A stretch of 64,000 nucleotides of DNA from Salinicola endophyticus (GCF_003206575.1 NZ_PZJO01000006.1:234230-298229); one strand, 5' to 3'; shown: positions 32,739 through 41,817, numbered from the stretch's first letter. Notes: a model not told the origin generated them from the letters alone. Translations and numbers: made by a program.

Positions 32739-34046
32739 TCAGGGGGAGATCAGCGGCAGCCACAAAGCCAGCGCGATCAGCGTGGCCAGCAGCACCGGCG
32801 GTGTGATCAGCAGCCCGATCTTCATGTAGCGACCCCAGCCGATGCGGTAGCCCTTCTTGGCCAGCACATGGAGCCACAACAGTGTCGCCAGGCTGCCGAT
32901 CGGGGTGAACTTGGGCCCCAGGTCGTTGCCGATCACGTTGGCGTAGATCATCAGTTCGCGGGTCACCGCCGGCACGTCGGCCTGATGGATCGCCAGCGCC
33001 CCGACCAGGGTAGAGGGCAGGTTGTTCATCACCGAGGCGAGCAGGGCGCTGAAGAAGCCGGTACCGACGGTGGCCACCAGCGGGCCATGCTGGCCCAGCC
33101 ACTCAAGTACGCTGGCGGCCAGTGGCGTGAGCCCGGCATGGCCGAGGCCGTAGACCACCAGATACATGCCCACCGAGAACCACACGATCTGCCACGGCGC
33201 GTGGCGCAGGGCGTGGCCGACCGATACCACCGCGCCCTGGCCCAGGCGCCACCAGCGCCCGGCGATCGCGATCAGGGCGAGCGCCGCCGCACCGGTGACG
33301 AAGGCCACCGGGACGTGCCAGGCGGCGGTGACGAAGTAGGCCACCAGCAGGGTGATCAGCAGCGGAAAGGCGGCGCGGAACACCAGCGGATCGCGGATCG
33401 CGGTGTGTGGCGGGTCCAGCTTCTCCAGCGCGTAGCGCTTGGGCACCTGGCGGCCGAAGGCGAGCCACAGCACCACCAGGGTCGCCAGCAGCGAGACCAG
33501 ATTGACCGGCACCATGACCCAGGCATAGCGCGAGAACGAAATGCCGAAGAAGTTGGCGCTGACGATATTGACCAGGTTGGAGATCACCAGCGGCAGGCTG
33601 GTGGAGTCGGCGACGAAGCCGGTGGCGATGATGAACGCCAGCGCCGCCTGGGGCGAGAACGAGAGCCGCAGCAGAATCGCCAGCACGATCGGGGTCAGCA
33701 GAAGCGCTGCACCGTCGTTGGCGAAGAAGGCCGAGATCACCGCACCGAGCATCACAACCAGTGGAAACAGCCAGTGCCCGCGGCCATTGCCCCAGCGGGC
33801 CACGTGCAGCGCCGCCCAGGCGAAGAAACCCGCCTCGTCGAGGATCAGCGAGATGACGATCAGACCGACGAAGGTAAAGGTGGCGTCCCAGACGATATCC
33901 CAGACCGTGCCGATATCGCCCAGTTGGACGACGCCGGTCGCCAGTGCGAGCACGGCACCACCGACAGCGCTCCAGCCGATGCCCAGGCCGCGGGGTTGCC
34001 AGATCACCAGGATCAGGGTGACGACGAAGATGGCCAGCGCCAGCAT
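32739..34046 (-). CDS. arsB: Arsenite efflux permease ArsB
   Basis: 435-residue inner-membrane arsenite/antimonite extruder, similar to E. coli ArsB throughout: VIWQPRGLGIGWSAVGGAVL, LDEAGFFAWAALHVARWGNG, FFANDGAALLLTPIVLA, SNLVNIVSANFFG, MNNLPSTLVGALAI and GNDLGPKFTPIGSLATLLWL. Twelve helices expected. The start at ATG 34046 has GGAG at 9 nt; the longer frame begins at a GTG (34061) with no site. Last gene of the minus-strand arsR-arsC-arsH-arsB set. No arsA is present, so it works as a secondary carrier. Confidence 0.96.
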   Translation of the reverse strand: MLALAIFVVTLILVIWQPRGLGIGWSAVGGAVLALATGVVQLGDIGTVWDIVWDATFTFVGLIVISLILDEAGFFAWAALHVARWGNGRGHWLFPLVVMLGAVISAFFANDGAALLLTPIVLAILLRLSFSPQAALAFIIATGFVADSTSLPLVISNLVNIVSANFFGISFSRYAWVMVPVNLVSLLATLVVLWLAFGRQVPKRYALEKLDPPHTAIRDPLVFRAAFPLLITLLVAYFVTAAWHVPVAFVTGAAALALIAIAGRWWRLGQGAVVSVGHALRHAPWQIVWFSVGMYLVVYGLGHAGLTPLAASVLEWLGQHGPLVATVGTGFFSALLASVMNNLPSTLVGALAIHQADVPAVTRELMIYANVIGNDLGPKFTPIGSLATLLWLHVLAKKGYRIGWGRYMKIGLLITPPVLLATLIALALWLPLISP

Positions 34047-34130
34047 GCCAGGACTCTCCACAAGGGGCGCCGCGGCGCGGTGAGAGACACCGCCCGGCGC
34101 GGGCGCCCGATCATCGATAAGGAAATGCGA

Positions 34131-34853
34131 TCAGAGATCGCGCTGGTTGACCCGGGCGGAGAGCTGGGCCGCGCTCTCCACGCGCTCCGAGTAGCGGTCG
34201 GTCAGATAGTCTGCGCGCCCGCGGGTCAGCCAGGTGAACTTCACCAGCTCCTCGCAGACATCGACGATGCGCTGGTAGTAGGGCGAGGGGCGCATGCGGC
34301 CATGGTCATCGAACTCGTTGAACGCCTTGGGTACCGATGACTGGTTGGGGATGGTGAGCATGCGCATCCAGCGGCCAAGAATACGCATCTGATTGACCGC
34401 GTTGAAGCTCTGACTACCACCGCAGACCTGCATCACCGCCAGTGTCTTGCCCTGGGTGGGGCGGATGCCGCCCAGCGAGAGCGGCAGCCAGTCGATTTGT
34501 GCCTTCATCACCGCGGTCATGGCGCCATGGCGCTCCGGGCTCACCCACACCATACCCTCGGCCCAGGTGGCCAGCTCGCGCAGCGCCGCGACCCGCGGAT
34601 GCTCCGGGCCCTCGGCATCCGGCAGTGGCAGGTCGCGCGGGTCGAAGGTGGCCACCTCGCAGCCGAAGGCTTGCAGCAGCCGGCCTGCCTCCTCGGCCAC
34701 CAGGCGCGAGTAGGCGCGCTCGCGCAGAGAGCCGTAGAGCACCAGGATCCGCGGCGGATGGTGGGGCCCCGCGTCTCCCGCCAGGGCCTCGCCGTCGATG
34801 GGTGCGAAGGCGGTGGGGTCGAGCTGGGGCAGCGTGTCGAATGACGCAGACAT
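34131..34853 (-). CDS. arsH: Organoarsenical oxidase ArsH
   Basis: 240-residue NADPH-dependent FMN flavoprotein that oxidises trivalent organoarsenicals. Flavodoxin-like FMN loop [36 protein letters not shown] and [20 protein letters not shown] are ArsH hallmarks. It lies between arsC and arsB on the same strand, separated by only 5 bp from arsC. Widens the operon from inorganic arsenic to methylated or aromatic arsenicals. Confidence 0.95.
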   Translation of the reverse strand: MSASFDTLPQLDPTAFAPIDGEALAGDAGPHHPPRILVLYGSLRERAYSRLVAEEAGRLLQAFGCEVATFDPRDLPLPDAEGPEHPRVAALRELATWAEGMVWVSPERHGAMTAVMKAQIDWLPLSLGGIRPTQGKTLAVMQVCGGSQSFNAVNQMRILGRWMRMLTIPNQSSVPKAFNEFDDHGRMRPSPYYQRIVDVCEELVKFTWLTRGRADYLTDRYSERVESAAQLSARVNQRDL

Positions 34854-34858
34854 GGCGA

Positions 34859-35296
34859 TTACTCGGCGGCGGGCGAATGGCTGGACGTCGGTGTCGGCGT
34901 TGGGTGCACCACCTCGCCATCTTCCTTGGTGAAGGTGTCAATCGGGTGATCCAGCAGTGACAGCACCACCTCTGAAGGGCGGCACAGCGCAGCGCCCTTG
35001 TCGGTGACCACGATCGGCCGGTTGATCAGAATCGGGTGGGCGAGCATCGCCGTGATCAGGGCGTCGTCTGTCAGGTTCGGGTCGTCCAGGCCGAGCCTGT
35101 CATAGGGAGTGCCCTTGCGCCGCAGCAGCTCCCGCGGTGACAAGCCCGTGGCCGCCAGCAGCGCCACCAGTTGGGCGCGGTCCGGCGGGGTCTCGAGGTA
35201 GTGGATCACCTGGGGTGTCTGTCCCGAGGCTTCGATCATCGCCAGGGCGTTGCGCGAGGTACCGCAGTCCGGGTTGTGATAGATCACGGGGTTCAT
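34859..35296 (-). CDS. arsC: Arsenate reductase, glutaredoxin-dependent
   Basis: 145 residues. Catalytic Cys11 lies in [16 protein letters not shown], followed by [15 protein letters not shown] and the conserved arginine in [18 protein letters not shown]. This is the E. coli plasmid R773 ArsC class that uses glutathione/glutaredoxin. The start at 35296 (MNPVIYHN) fits the family; ATG 35308 is an alternative. A Thr/Pro/Ser tail of about 12 residues follows the conserved fold. Confidence 0.95.
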   Translation of the reverse strand: MNPVIYHNPDCGTSRNALAMIEASGQTPQVIHYLETPPDRAQLVALLAATGLSPRELLRRKGTPYDRLGLDDPNLTDDALITAMLAHPILINRPIVVTDKGAALCRPSEVVLSLLDHPIDTFTKEDGEVVHPTPTPTSSHSPAAE

Positions 35297-35304
35297 GGCG
35301 TCTC

Positions 35305-35676
35305 TCATGAAGGATCGGTCGATGGGCGAGGGGGTGATGCTGCGCTGACACAACTGCCGAGCAGGGTATCCAGTGGCGCGCAGACTTCGGGGCTACCGTG
35401 GCAGCAGTCGCTGACCAGAAACGCGGCCAGGGCGCCGACGGCGGCGAGATCGGCACGATAGATCATCGAGCGGCTCTGGCGCTGGGCGTGAATCAGGCCA
35501 GCGCGGCTGAGCACGGCCAGGTGGGCCGACATCGTGTTGTGCGGCACGTCGAGGTGACGCGCTATCTCTCCGGCGGCGAGGCCGTCGGGTTCGTGCCGGG
35601 TCAGTAGGCGAAAGGCCGCCAGCCGGGTTGGCTGTGACAGGGCGGCAAAGGCGTCGAGCGCGTTGTTTGTGTCCAT
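35305..35676 (-). CDS. arsR: ArsR-family arsenic-responsive repressor
   Basis: 123 residues with a winged helix (LAAGEIARHLDVPHNTMSAH as recognition region) and a C-terminal cysteine cluster, Cys91-Cys92 and Cys99 in SDCCHGSPEVC. That places the arsenite site at the C-terminus, as in Acidithiobacillus ferrooxidans ArsR, rather than in the DNA-binding helix as in R773 ArsR. First gene of the minus-strand ars operon; it should autoregulate from the AT-rich region 35677-35710 (AATATAGACATAAATTC). Start at 35676. Confidence 0.93.
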   Translation of the reverse strand: MDTNNALDAFAALSQPTRLAAFRLLTRHEPDGLAAGEIARHLDVPHNTMSAHLAVLSRAGLIHAQRQSRSMIYRADLAAVGALAAFLVSDCCHGSPEVCAPLDTLLGSCVSAASPPRPSTDPS

Positions 35677-35840
35677 GTGTCCAAGAATATAGACATAAAT
35701 TCGGGGCGGCAATCACCATGATGGCCTTTCGACGAGAGTGAGAGCGGTATGACCTTTGTGTGACCTGTATGAGCGGACTACGCTCTAGAGGCTGTCTGGG
35801 CGTCGATTCGCCCAGCGCCCTATACGATCAAGGAGGTCGC

Positions 35841-36092
35841 ATGTACGAAGAGCAGATGAAAGGACGCACCGAGTCCCTCAAGGGCCAGGCGGAAGAAGCC
35901 GTGGGCCGCTTCACTGACGACGACGAGATGCGCGACGAGGGCCGCGCGCGCCACGCCGCGGGCAAGCTGCAGGCCAACTACGGCGAGAAGCTCGATAGCG
36001 TGCGCGAGGCGACGGTCAAGAATCCGATCAGCGCGCTGGCGATCGCTGGCGGCGTCGGGGTGTTCCTGGGGATCCTGCTCGGACGCCGTTGA
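35841..36092 (+). CDS. CsbD/DUF883-like small stress protein
   Basis: 83 residues. The N-terminal MKGRTESLKGQAEEAVGRFT resembles CsbD, and the charged middle (DDDEMRDEGRARHAAGKLQA) fits that family. The C-terminal membrane helix ends in GVGVFLGILLGRR, the tail seen in DUF883 proteins such as the one at 14891-15214. Probably a membrane-tethered stress protein. Excellent Shine-Dalgarno (AAGGAGG) 6 nt before ATG 35841. A terminator lies 40 bp after the stop. Confidence 0.82.
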   Translation: MYEEQMKGRTESLKGQAEEAVGRFTDDDEMRDEGRARHAAGKLQANYGEKLDSVREATVKNPISALAIAGGVGVFLGILLGRR

Positions 36093-36126
36093 CACGCCCG
36101 AGTGCGGCTACCCGCTCCCCGACGAT

Positions 36127-36153
36127 AAAAGCCCCGGCCCAGGCCGGGGTTTT
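36127..36153 (+). terminator. Terminator after the CsbD-like gene
   Basis: CCCCGGCC - 2 nt - GGCCGGGG followed by TTTTCG, preceded by AAAAG. Confidence 0.8.
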
Positions 36154-36383
36154 CGTCATCAGAGGGTGGGTGTCGGCTCAGTTTCACATTTGACGCGGAA
36201 AATACTTGAGGCCAGCCTTCGTCGGGGCCATTATCTGCGCCCTTCCATCGGTCCCCGTGACCGGCGGAGGACCAAGACCGGGGTGGCATCGGGTCGGGGT
36301 GCGCTGAATCTGCACGACAGATGAGTTGCCCACTACCGATAAGACCTTCCACTGTTGACTTTTCCCGATCTGGAATCGAACTC

Positions 36384-37583
36384 ATGAGCAAAGTCCTGAT
36401 TATTGGCGCCGGTGGCGTCGGCGGTGTCGTTACGCACAAGTGCGCGCAGCATCCCGAGGTGTTCACGGAAATCTGCCTCGCCAGCCGCAATGAAGCGAAG
36501 TGCAAGGCAATCGCCGAGCAGTTGCCGCGTTCCATCCAGACCGCCCAGGTCGACGCCGACGACGTGGAAGCGATCGTGGCGTTGATCGAGTCGTTCAAGC
36601 CGGACGTCCTGATTCACGTGGCGCTGCCGTATCAGGATCTGACCATCATGGAGGCATGCCTGCGCACCGGCGTGCCTTATCTGGATACCGCCAACTACGA
36701 ACATCCGGACGAAGCCAAGTTCGAGTACAAGGAGCAGTGGGCGTTCCAGGAGCGCTACCAGAAGGCCGGCAACATGGCCACGCTGGGCTGCGGCTTCGAT
36801 CCCGGCATGACCAACATCTACTGCGCCTACGGCCAGAAGAACCTGTTCGACGAGATCCACCGCATCGACATCCTGGATGCCAACGGCGGCGACCACGGCT
36901 ATCCGTTCGCCACCAACTTCAACCCGGAGATCAACATTCGCGAGATCACCGCGAATGGTCGCTACTGGGAGAAGGGCGAGTGGATCGAGACCGCGCCGCT
37001 GGCCGAGAAGCGCACCTTCGACTTCGACGGCATCGGTGAGAAGGATCTCTACCTGCTCTATCACGAAGAGCTGGAATCGCTCTCCCAGAACATCAAGGGG
37101 CTGGAGCGCATCCGCTTCTGGATGACCTTCTCCGAGAAGTACATCACGCATCTGAAGGTGCTCGAGAACGTCGGCATGACCAGCATCGAGCCGATCGAGG
37201 TCGACGGCGCCCAGGTTTCGCCGCTGCAGTTCCTGAAGCGCGTGCTGCCGGACCCGGCTTCGCTCGGCCCGCGCACCAAGGGCAAGACCAACATCGGCGT
37301 CATCCTCGACGGCATCAAGGATGGCAAGCGGCGCAAGGTGTACATCTACAACATCTGCGACCACGAGAAGTGCTACGCCGAAGTTCAGTCCCAGGCAATC
37401 TCCTATACCACCGGCGTGCCGGCGGTGACCGGCGCCATGCTGATGCTCGAGGGCATCTGGAAGGGTGACGGGGTGTTCAACGTCGAGCAGCTCGACCCCA
37501 ATCCGTTCATGGAGCGCATCGGTGAGATGGGCCTGCCGTGGCAGATGGTCGAGCTCGATCCTGACGCCGACCCGCTGGCCTGA
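36384..37583 (+). CDS. Carboxynorspermidine/carboxyspermidine dehydrogenase
   Basis: 399-residue saccharopine-dehydrogenase-like enzyme. In the alternative polyamine pathway it condenses aspartate semialdehyde with putrescine or diaminopropane and reduces the imine with NADPH. The Rossmann motif VLIIGAGGVGGVVTHKC is at residues 4-20, then GFDPGMTNIYCAYGQK and DANGGDHGYPFATNFNPE are typical of this clade. Its function is supported by the decarboxylase gene 10 bp downstream. The start at 36384 has a weak ribosome binding site, but the Rossmann motif begins immediately. Confidence 0.9.
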   Translation: MSKVLIIGAGGVGGVVTHKCAQHPEVFTEICLASRNEAKCKAIAEQLPRSIQTAQVDADDVEAIVALIESFKPDVLIHVALPYQDLTIMEACLRTGVPYLDTANYEHPDEAKFEYKEQWAFQERYQKAGNMATLGCGFDPGMTNIYCAYGQKNLFDEIHRIDILDANGGDHGYPFATNFNPEINIREITANGRYWEKGEWIETAPLAEKRTFDFDGIGEKDLYLLYHEELESLSQNIKGLERIRFWMTFSEKYITHLKVLENVGMTSIEPIEVDGAQVSPLQFLKRVLPDPASLGPRTKGKTNIGVILDGIKDGKRRKVYIYNICDHEKCYAEVQSQAISYTTGVPAVTGAMLMLEGIWKGDGVFNVEQLDPNPFMERIGEMGLPWQMVELDPDADPLA

Positions 37584-37593
37584 GTCCGGGGCG

Positions 37594-38784
37594 ATGGCTG
37601 ATTCGATGAGTGATCCCACGCACGCGACGCCGGCGGAGATCTGCGGCTTCGATATCCACGCCTGCCCGTCGCCAGCCTACGTGGTCGACGACGCGCGTCT
37701 CACGCGGAATCTGGAGCTGCTGGCACGGGTCCAGGTCGAGAGCGGTGCCAAGGTGCTGCTGGCGCTCAAGGGCTTCGCCATGTGGGATACCTTCCCGCTG
37801 GTGAGCCGCTATCTGGTGGGGACCACCGCCAGCGGGCAGGACGAGGCGCGTCTCGGTGCGGAGACCTTCGGCGGCGAGGTGCACGTCTACTCGCCCGCTT
37901 TCACCGCGCCGGAGATGGAGGTGGTGCTGCGCTACGCCGACCACCTCAGCTTCAACTCCCCCGGCCAGTGGCGCCACTTCCGCGACACCGTCGCGGCGGC
38001 GGCGCGGCCGGTCTCCTGCGGGCTGCGGGTCAACCCGGAGCACTCTACCGGTGAGGTCGCGCTCTACGACCCCTGCGCGCCGGGCTCGCGTCTCGGTACG
38101 CGGGCATCCGAACTGCGTCAGGGCGATCTCGAGGGGCTGGAAGGGCTGCACTTCCACACCCTGTGCCAGCAGAACAGCGATGCGCTGGAGGCGACCCTGG
38201 CGGCGTTCGAGACCCGGTTCGGTGAGTATCTCGGTGGGCTGCGCTGGGTCAACTTCGGCGGCGGGCACCACATCACCCGTGCCGACTACGACGTCGCGCG
38301 GCTGGTTCGGGTGATTCGCGAGTTTCGCGCGCGCCATCCGCATCTCGAGGTCTATCTGGAGCCGGGCGAGGCGATCGCGCTGAATACCGGCTTCCTGGTC
38401 GCCACGGTGCTGGATATCGTCGACAACGACGGCCCCATCGCGATTCTGGATACCTCCGCGACCGCGCACATGCCCGATGTGCTGGAGATGCCATATCGCC
38501 CCGAGATTCTCGGCGCGGCCGAGCCGGGTGCGAAGGCCTACACCTATCGCCTGGGTGGCACGACCTGCCTGGCCGGCGATGTGATCGGCGACTACGCGTT
38601 CGACGCGCCGCTCGCCATCGGTGACCGGCTGGTATTCACCGACATGGCCCACTACACCATGGTCAAGACCACCACCTTCAACGGCATTCGTCTGCCGTCG
38701 ATCTGTCGGGTCGATGCCGAGAGCCGCGAGGTACGCACGGTCAGGACCTTTGGTTACGAGGACTATCGCCAGCGCTTGGGTTGA
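37594..38784 (+). CDS. nspC: Carboxynorspermidine decarboxylase
   Basis: 396-residue fold-III PLP enzyme that decarboxylates carboxy(nor)spermidine to the final triamine. The PLP lysine is in VLLALKGFAMW, the phosphate/glycine loop in WVNFGGGHHITR, and the Cys/Asp substrate motif in GTTCLAGDVIGDYAF. Forms a two-gene operon with the dehydrogenase. The ATG at 37594 is used; 37606 is an alternative. A terminator follows 28 bp after the stop. The pathway makes spermidine without S-adenosylmethionine decarboxylase. Confidence 0.93.
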   Translation: MADSMSDPTHATPAEICGFDIHACPSPAYVVDDARLTRNLELLARVQVESGAKVLLALKGFAMWDTFPLVSRYLVGTTASGQDEARLGAETFGGEVHVYSPAFTAPEMEVVLRYADHLSFNSPGQWRHFRDTVAAAARPVSCGLRVNPEHSTGEVALYDPCAPGSRLGTRASELRQGDLEGLEGLHFHTLCQQNSDALEATLAAFETRFGEYLGGLRWVNFGGGHHITRADYDVARLVRVIREFRARHPHLEVYLEPGEAIALNTGFLVATVLDIVDNDGPIAILDTSATAHMPDVLEMPYRPEILGAAEPGAKAYTYRLGGTTCLAGDVIGDYAFDAPLAIGDRLVFTDMAHYTMVKTTTFNGIRLPSICRVDAESREVRTVRTFGYEDYRQRLG

Positions 38785-38812
38785 AGGCTGGCGTCGCCAG
38801 GTGGTACTCGAC

Positions 38813-38837
38813 AAACCCCGCTTCGGCGGGGTTTTTT
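38813..38837 (+). terminator. Terminator after nspC
   Basis: CCCCGC - TTCG - GCGGGG with six T immediately after. Confidence 0.92.
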
Positions 38838-38885
38838 GAGGCTGGAAGGTAAGGCTTTCGGGATAACGGCGCGGCGAGCAGGCAC

Positions 38886-38916
38886 AAAAAAGGCCGCCGA
38901 GACGGGGGAGGCGGCC
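38886..38916 (-). terminator. Terminator of the zinc-ribbon gene pair
   Basis: On the minus strand GGCCGCC - 11 nt - GGCGGCC is followed by six T. It lies 72 bp downstream of the 60-aa gene. Confidence 0.8.
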
Positions 38917-38988
38917 AAAGGGCTTGGACAAAAGGGCGAACGAAGAGCGCCAGTGAAGGCTGGTCAGCGGTGTGCCCAGATCATCGGC

Positions 38989-39171
38989 TCACACCGCGAC
39001 CGGTCTACTCTCGCTCAGTGCGGCCACCGCGTTATCGGCACGGCGCGACTCGTAGCGATGCGCCGTGCACTGGGCGCAGCGCAGCTTGCGCGCCTCGCCC
39101 GGCCCCGAGGCGACGTAGAACTCGCGAAAGCCGCAGATCAGACACGGCTGTTCGAGATGTACTCGACTCAT
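38989..39171 (-). CDS. Small zinc-ribbon protein B, copy 1 (60 aa)
   Basis: Two CxxC knuckles, PCLICGF and RCAQCTAHRY, 22 residues apart suggest a single zinc ribbon, with a short basic tail. No family name known to me. Its ATG overlaps the stop of the upstream zinc-ribbon gene (GCATGA). A homologue with the same order (CxxCG, F-V, CxxCxAHR) is encoded at 42348-42566 in the same relation to a homologue of the upstream gene. Such conservation of a coupled pair supports both as real genes. Confidence 0.72.
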   Translation of the reverse strand: MSRVHLEQPCLICGFREFYVASGPGEARKLRCAQCTAHRYESRRADNAVAALSESRPVAV

Positions 39172-39416
39172 GCCGAGCGCAGCGCCGCCGGGCCATCGTT
39201 GAGCGCGCGGCTGGAACGTGCCATCTGCAGGATCAACCCGCGTGACAGATTGAGCGCGTGCATGGGGTAGGAGACACCGTGGGTATCGGCGTAGTGGCCG
39301 CAGGTATCGATGAACTCACCGCAATCGGTGCAGGTGATTTCGTCCCAGTCGTGGGCGGTATCCGGGGCGATGGCGTGCTGACTTCCACAGCGGGTGCATG
39401 AGATCTGGTATTTCAT
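39168..39416 (-). CDS. Small zinc-ribbon protein A, copy 1 (82 aa)
   Basis: Begins MKYQISCTRCGSQH; the second knuckle is in AHDWDEITCTDCGEFI. The segment DTAxDWDEITCxxCGxFI is shared with the paralogue at 42563-42814. The C-terminal half (LNLSRGLILQMARSSRAL) is helical. GGAGGG lies upstream of ATG 39416. First gene of a coupled pair behind a shared upstream element (39544-39586). Function unknown; the fold suggests nucleic acid or protein contact. Confidence 0.75.
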   Translation of the reverse strand: MKYQISCTRCGSQHAIAPDTAHDWDEITCTDCGEFIDTCGHYADTHGVSYPMHALNLSRGLILQMARSSRALNDGPAALRSA

Positions 39417-39543
39417 GACTTCCCTCCTTGGCGCTGAGAGTGGACTTCCGGTGTCCAGGGGGTCGGCTTCCTTGCCGGTCGAGACAGTGCGGCTTGCCGC
39501 GCTGACATTGCGGACGTCCTGTCCGTATGTTGCCCCCTGAATT

Positions 39544-39586
39544 TGGCATAACCCGTAAAGCTGTACAAGAATTTTTTTAAGTACAA
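39544..39586 (-). promoter_or_regulatory. TTGTAC-n12-TTGTAC-n14-TGCCA element, copy 1
   Basis: Read on the minus strand. Two TTGTAC hexamers start 18 bp apart, and TGCCA follows. The same three blocks with identical spacing occur at 42947-42989, and each lies about 130 bp before the start of a paralogous gene. Likely a promoter plus a two-site operator. Confidence 0.68.
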
Positions 39587-39589
39587 CTC

Positions 39590-39893
39590 TGGGTCAGATT
39601 GTGCGATCTGTGTTCTTTCACGGCAGGGCACAGCACGGCATCTTTGCATGGCAGGTGCGGCGCTGGTCGTGGGCCATTAGCGATGGGGTGCTCGATTCGC
39701 CTGTCATTCACGCTAATGCGCGATCTTTGCATGCCGATGACAGGCTGGTGTCATCCCGCGGGGCGCACTCAGGCATGCCACTGCGGTGTCGCGAGGCAGA
39801 GTGGCGTCAGGAGCGGGGATCGCTGCCGAAAGCGTGGCGATGTCGGAGGTGATGTCAGGCTAAAGCGCCGGGAGGCGGCCCCGTAATAAGGTC
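39590..39893. other. Intergenic region without recognised gene
   Basis: Plus-strand frames here have no ribosome binding site. ATCTTTGCATG occurs twice (39640s and 39720s). Nothing else stands out. Confidence 0.4.
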
Positions 39894-40826
39894 TCAGGAG
39901 AGCGGCGCTGGCGGGGCGCCCAGCGGCCCTATCTCACCGCTCAGGATGGTGTCCAGCAGCTCCTGGGCGCAGCCGGGTAGCACGCCTTCGTCACGGATCA
40001 GCAGGGTGCGCTCGCGGTAAGCCCAGGCGTCGCCGAGATGGCGCACCTGCAGCTTCATGCTGGCCTGATAGCGCAAAGCGCAGGACTCGGGAATGATCCC
40101 CACGCCGACCCCGGCCTCGATCATGCGGCAGGCCGATTCGAAGCCGAACACCTGAATACGCACCGGCAGCGGCATGCCGAGTTCTAGCGCCTTCACCTGC
40201 AGGAAGTGAAACAGCGTGCTGCCTTCGTGGAGCCCGACATGGGGGAAATCGAGGGCATCCTCGAAGGTCACCGCCTCGCGGGTCGCCAGCGGGTGCTCCC
40301 ACGGCGTGGCCAGGACCAGCCGGTCGCGGCTGAAGGGCAGCGAGCGCAATCGCGGCGGCACCTCCATGCCCACCATGATGCCTAGAATCCCCATGTCGGC
40401 GGTGCCATCGAGCACGCCGCGAATGATATCGCTGGTCATGCGTTCCTGCAGATCGACGGTCACGCCGGGCCGGGTGGCGAGAAACTCGGCCAGCACTTCG
40501 GGCATGAATTCGATCACCGCGGTGGTGTTGGCGAAGATGCGCAGATGCCCGCTGGCGCCATCGGCGTAGGCGGAGAAGTCGCTCTTGACCCGCTCCACCT
40601 GGCGCAGAATCAGGCGTGCATGGCGTAGCAGCCGCTCTCCGGCGGGGGTCAGCTCCACGCCCTGGGCGCTGCGATAGAACAGGCGGCTATCGAGCTGATG
40701 CTCGAGAGTCTTGATTCGCCCGCTGACCGCGGCGGTGGAGAGGTGCGCGCGGCTGGCGCCGGCGGTGAGGCTGCGGGCCTCGGCGACGTGAACGAAGATA
40801 CGGAGATCGGCGAGATCGAAATGCAT
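39894..40826 (-). CDS. LysR-family transcriptional regulator
   Basis: 310 residues. N-terminal winged helix (residues 1-62: LADLRIFVHVAEARSLTAGA, then LSTAAVSGRIKTLEHQL), a linker helix, and a periplasmic-binding-like effector domain (LRIFANTTAVIEFMPEVL; MIEAGVGVGIIPESCA). The start at 40826 (MHFDLADL) matches the family; upstream codons are not conserved-looking. No obvious target gene: the divergent neighbour at 41015 is an unknown membrane-anchored protein, the usual first guess for a LysR target. Confidence 0.9.
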   Translation of the reverse strand: MHFDLADLRIFVHVAEARSLTAGASRAHLSTAAVSGRIKTLEHQLDSRLFYRSAQGVELTPAGERLLRHARLILRQVERVKSDFSAYADGASGHLRIFANTTAVIEFMPEVLAEFLATRPGVTVDLQERMTSDIIRGVLDGTADMGILGIMVGMEVPPRLRSLPFSRDRLVLATPWEHPLATREAVTFEDALDFPHVGLHEGSTLFHFLQVKALELGMPLPVRIQVFGFESACRMIEAGVGVGIIPESCALRYQASMKLQVRHLGDAWAYRERTLLIRDEGVLPGCAQELLDTILSGEIGPLGAPPAPLS

Positions 40827-41014
40827 GGCGCTGCGCGTCGCTGGGGAGTGACAGAGCTGACGAGTATAGCGCCGTGGCGGGCGGGCATGAAATGTCACTG
40901 GCAGTGCCGGGGGCGGGATGTCGGCAGCGCTTGCCAAAGGACCACATAGGTTATCGTAGGGCTCGATGCCCAGGCTCTAGAGTGGCGGCTCTTTCATTCA
41001 GGAGGTGCCGATCC

Positions 41015-41650
41015 ATGGAGTGGTTCGCACAGAACAGCCGGGCAATCACCGCCGTGAGCAGCTTGTTCACGCTGTTCGTCTGGGTCTTTTATGCGCAGAT
41101 TCTTTACCGCAATTTCGCGCGCACTCGACGGCCCAGGCTCATCATCAATCGAGGCCATGGCAACGGTCTCGGGGCGCGCTGCTTGATCAGCAACATGAGT
41201 TCCGAGCCGATCTTTCTCGAGCACGTGATCGTTTCCCTGCACACCAGCGAAGGGTGGTTGACCAAGGATCTGATCGACGAAGAGGTCGACTCTCTGCGCG
41301 AAGTGGAGTCGGACAGCCAGCAGCTCTCCAGCCAGGGACCGATGCTCTCCGGCAGCTTCAGCCATATCGGCACCTTTCGCGCGATCATTCAGCAGATCTG
41401 CCGCAACCATGACCTCGACTTCGCCCAGGGGCAGACCAGCAATGGTGCCACGCTGCACCATCTCGATGTGCGGGTGGTGGCGATCTACGGCAGCGAGGAT
41501 CATCCTATCGGTGCGGCTCGTCGCTTTCGTATGGTGCAGAAAGACGAAGAGGACACCTGTGTGCTGGTGCCGGTATCCATCGATACCAAGCGCTATGCCA
41601 GCCGGCTGCAGCGCTGGCGGGTGCGTCAGTGGATTCGTCGCCTCGATTGA
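41015..41650 (+). CDS. Membrane-anchored protein of unknown function (211 aa)
   Basis: One N-terminal membrane helix (about residues 10-30, ITAVSSLFTLFVWVFYAQIL), then a soluble beta-rich domain (RPRLIINRGHGNGLGARCLI; FLEHVIVSLHTSEGW). No motif recognised. A clear Shine-Dalgarno (AGGAGG) precedes ATG 41015, and codon use is host-like. Divergent from the LysR gene. Confidence 0.75.
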   Translation: MEWFAQNSRAITAVSSLFTLFVWVFYAQILYRNFARTRRPRLIINRGHGNGLGARCLISNMSSEPIFLEHVIVSLHTSEGWLTKDLIDEEVDSLREVESDSQQLSSQGPMLSGSFSHIGTFRAIIQQICRNHDLDFAQGQTSNGATLHHLDVRVVAIYGSEDHPIGAARRFRMVQKDEEDTCVLVPVSIDTKRYASRLQRWRVRQWIRRLD

Positions 41651-41793
41651 AGCGGGGGATCGTGCGAGCGGGTGATATCAGAAGAGAGGGTATGGGATGA
41701 CGCCTGAGACTACCGCGTGTATTGATCGGGGTCGAGGAAGGGCGAGGTTCGAGCGGGAGAGTGGACGGATGGCAATATACCGCCCAAACGCAA

Positions 41794-41817
41794 CGAAGCC
41801 CGCAGATGCGGGCTTCG
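41794..41817. terminator. Hairpin between unknown gene and cspA
   Basis: CGAAGCCCGC - 4 nt - GCGGGCTTCG, 38 bp past the cspA stop on the minus strand. No long T-run follows in either direction. Confidence 0.6.

Noticed and set aside
39544..39586. Sigma-54 promoter on the plus strand (TGGCA...)
   Set aside because: The second element TTGC at the required spacing is missing, and the genes lie on the other strand.
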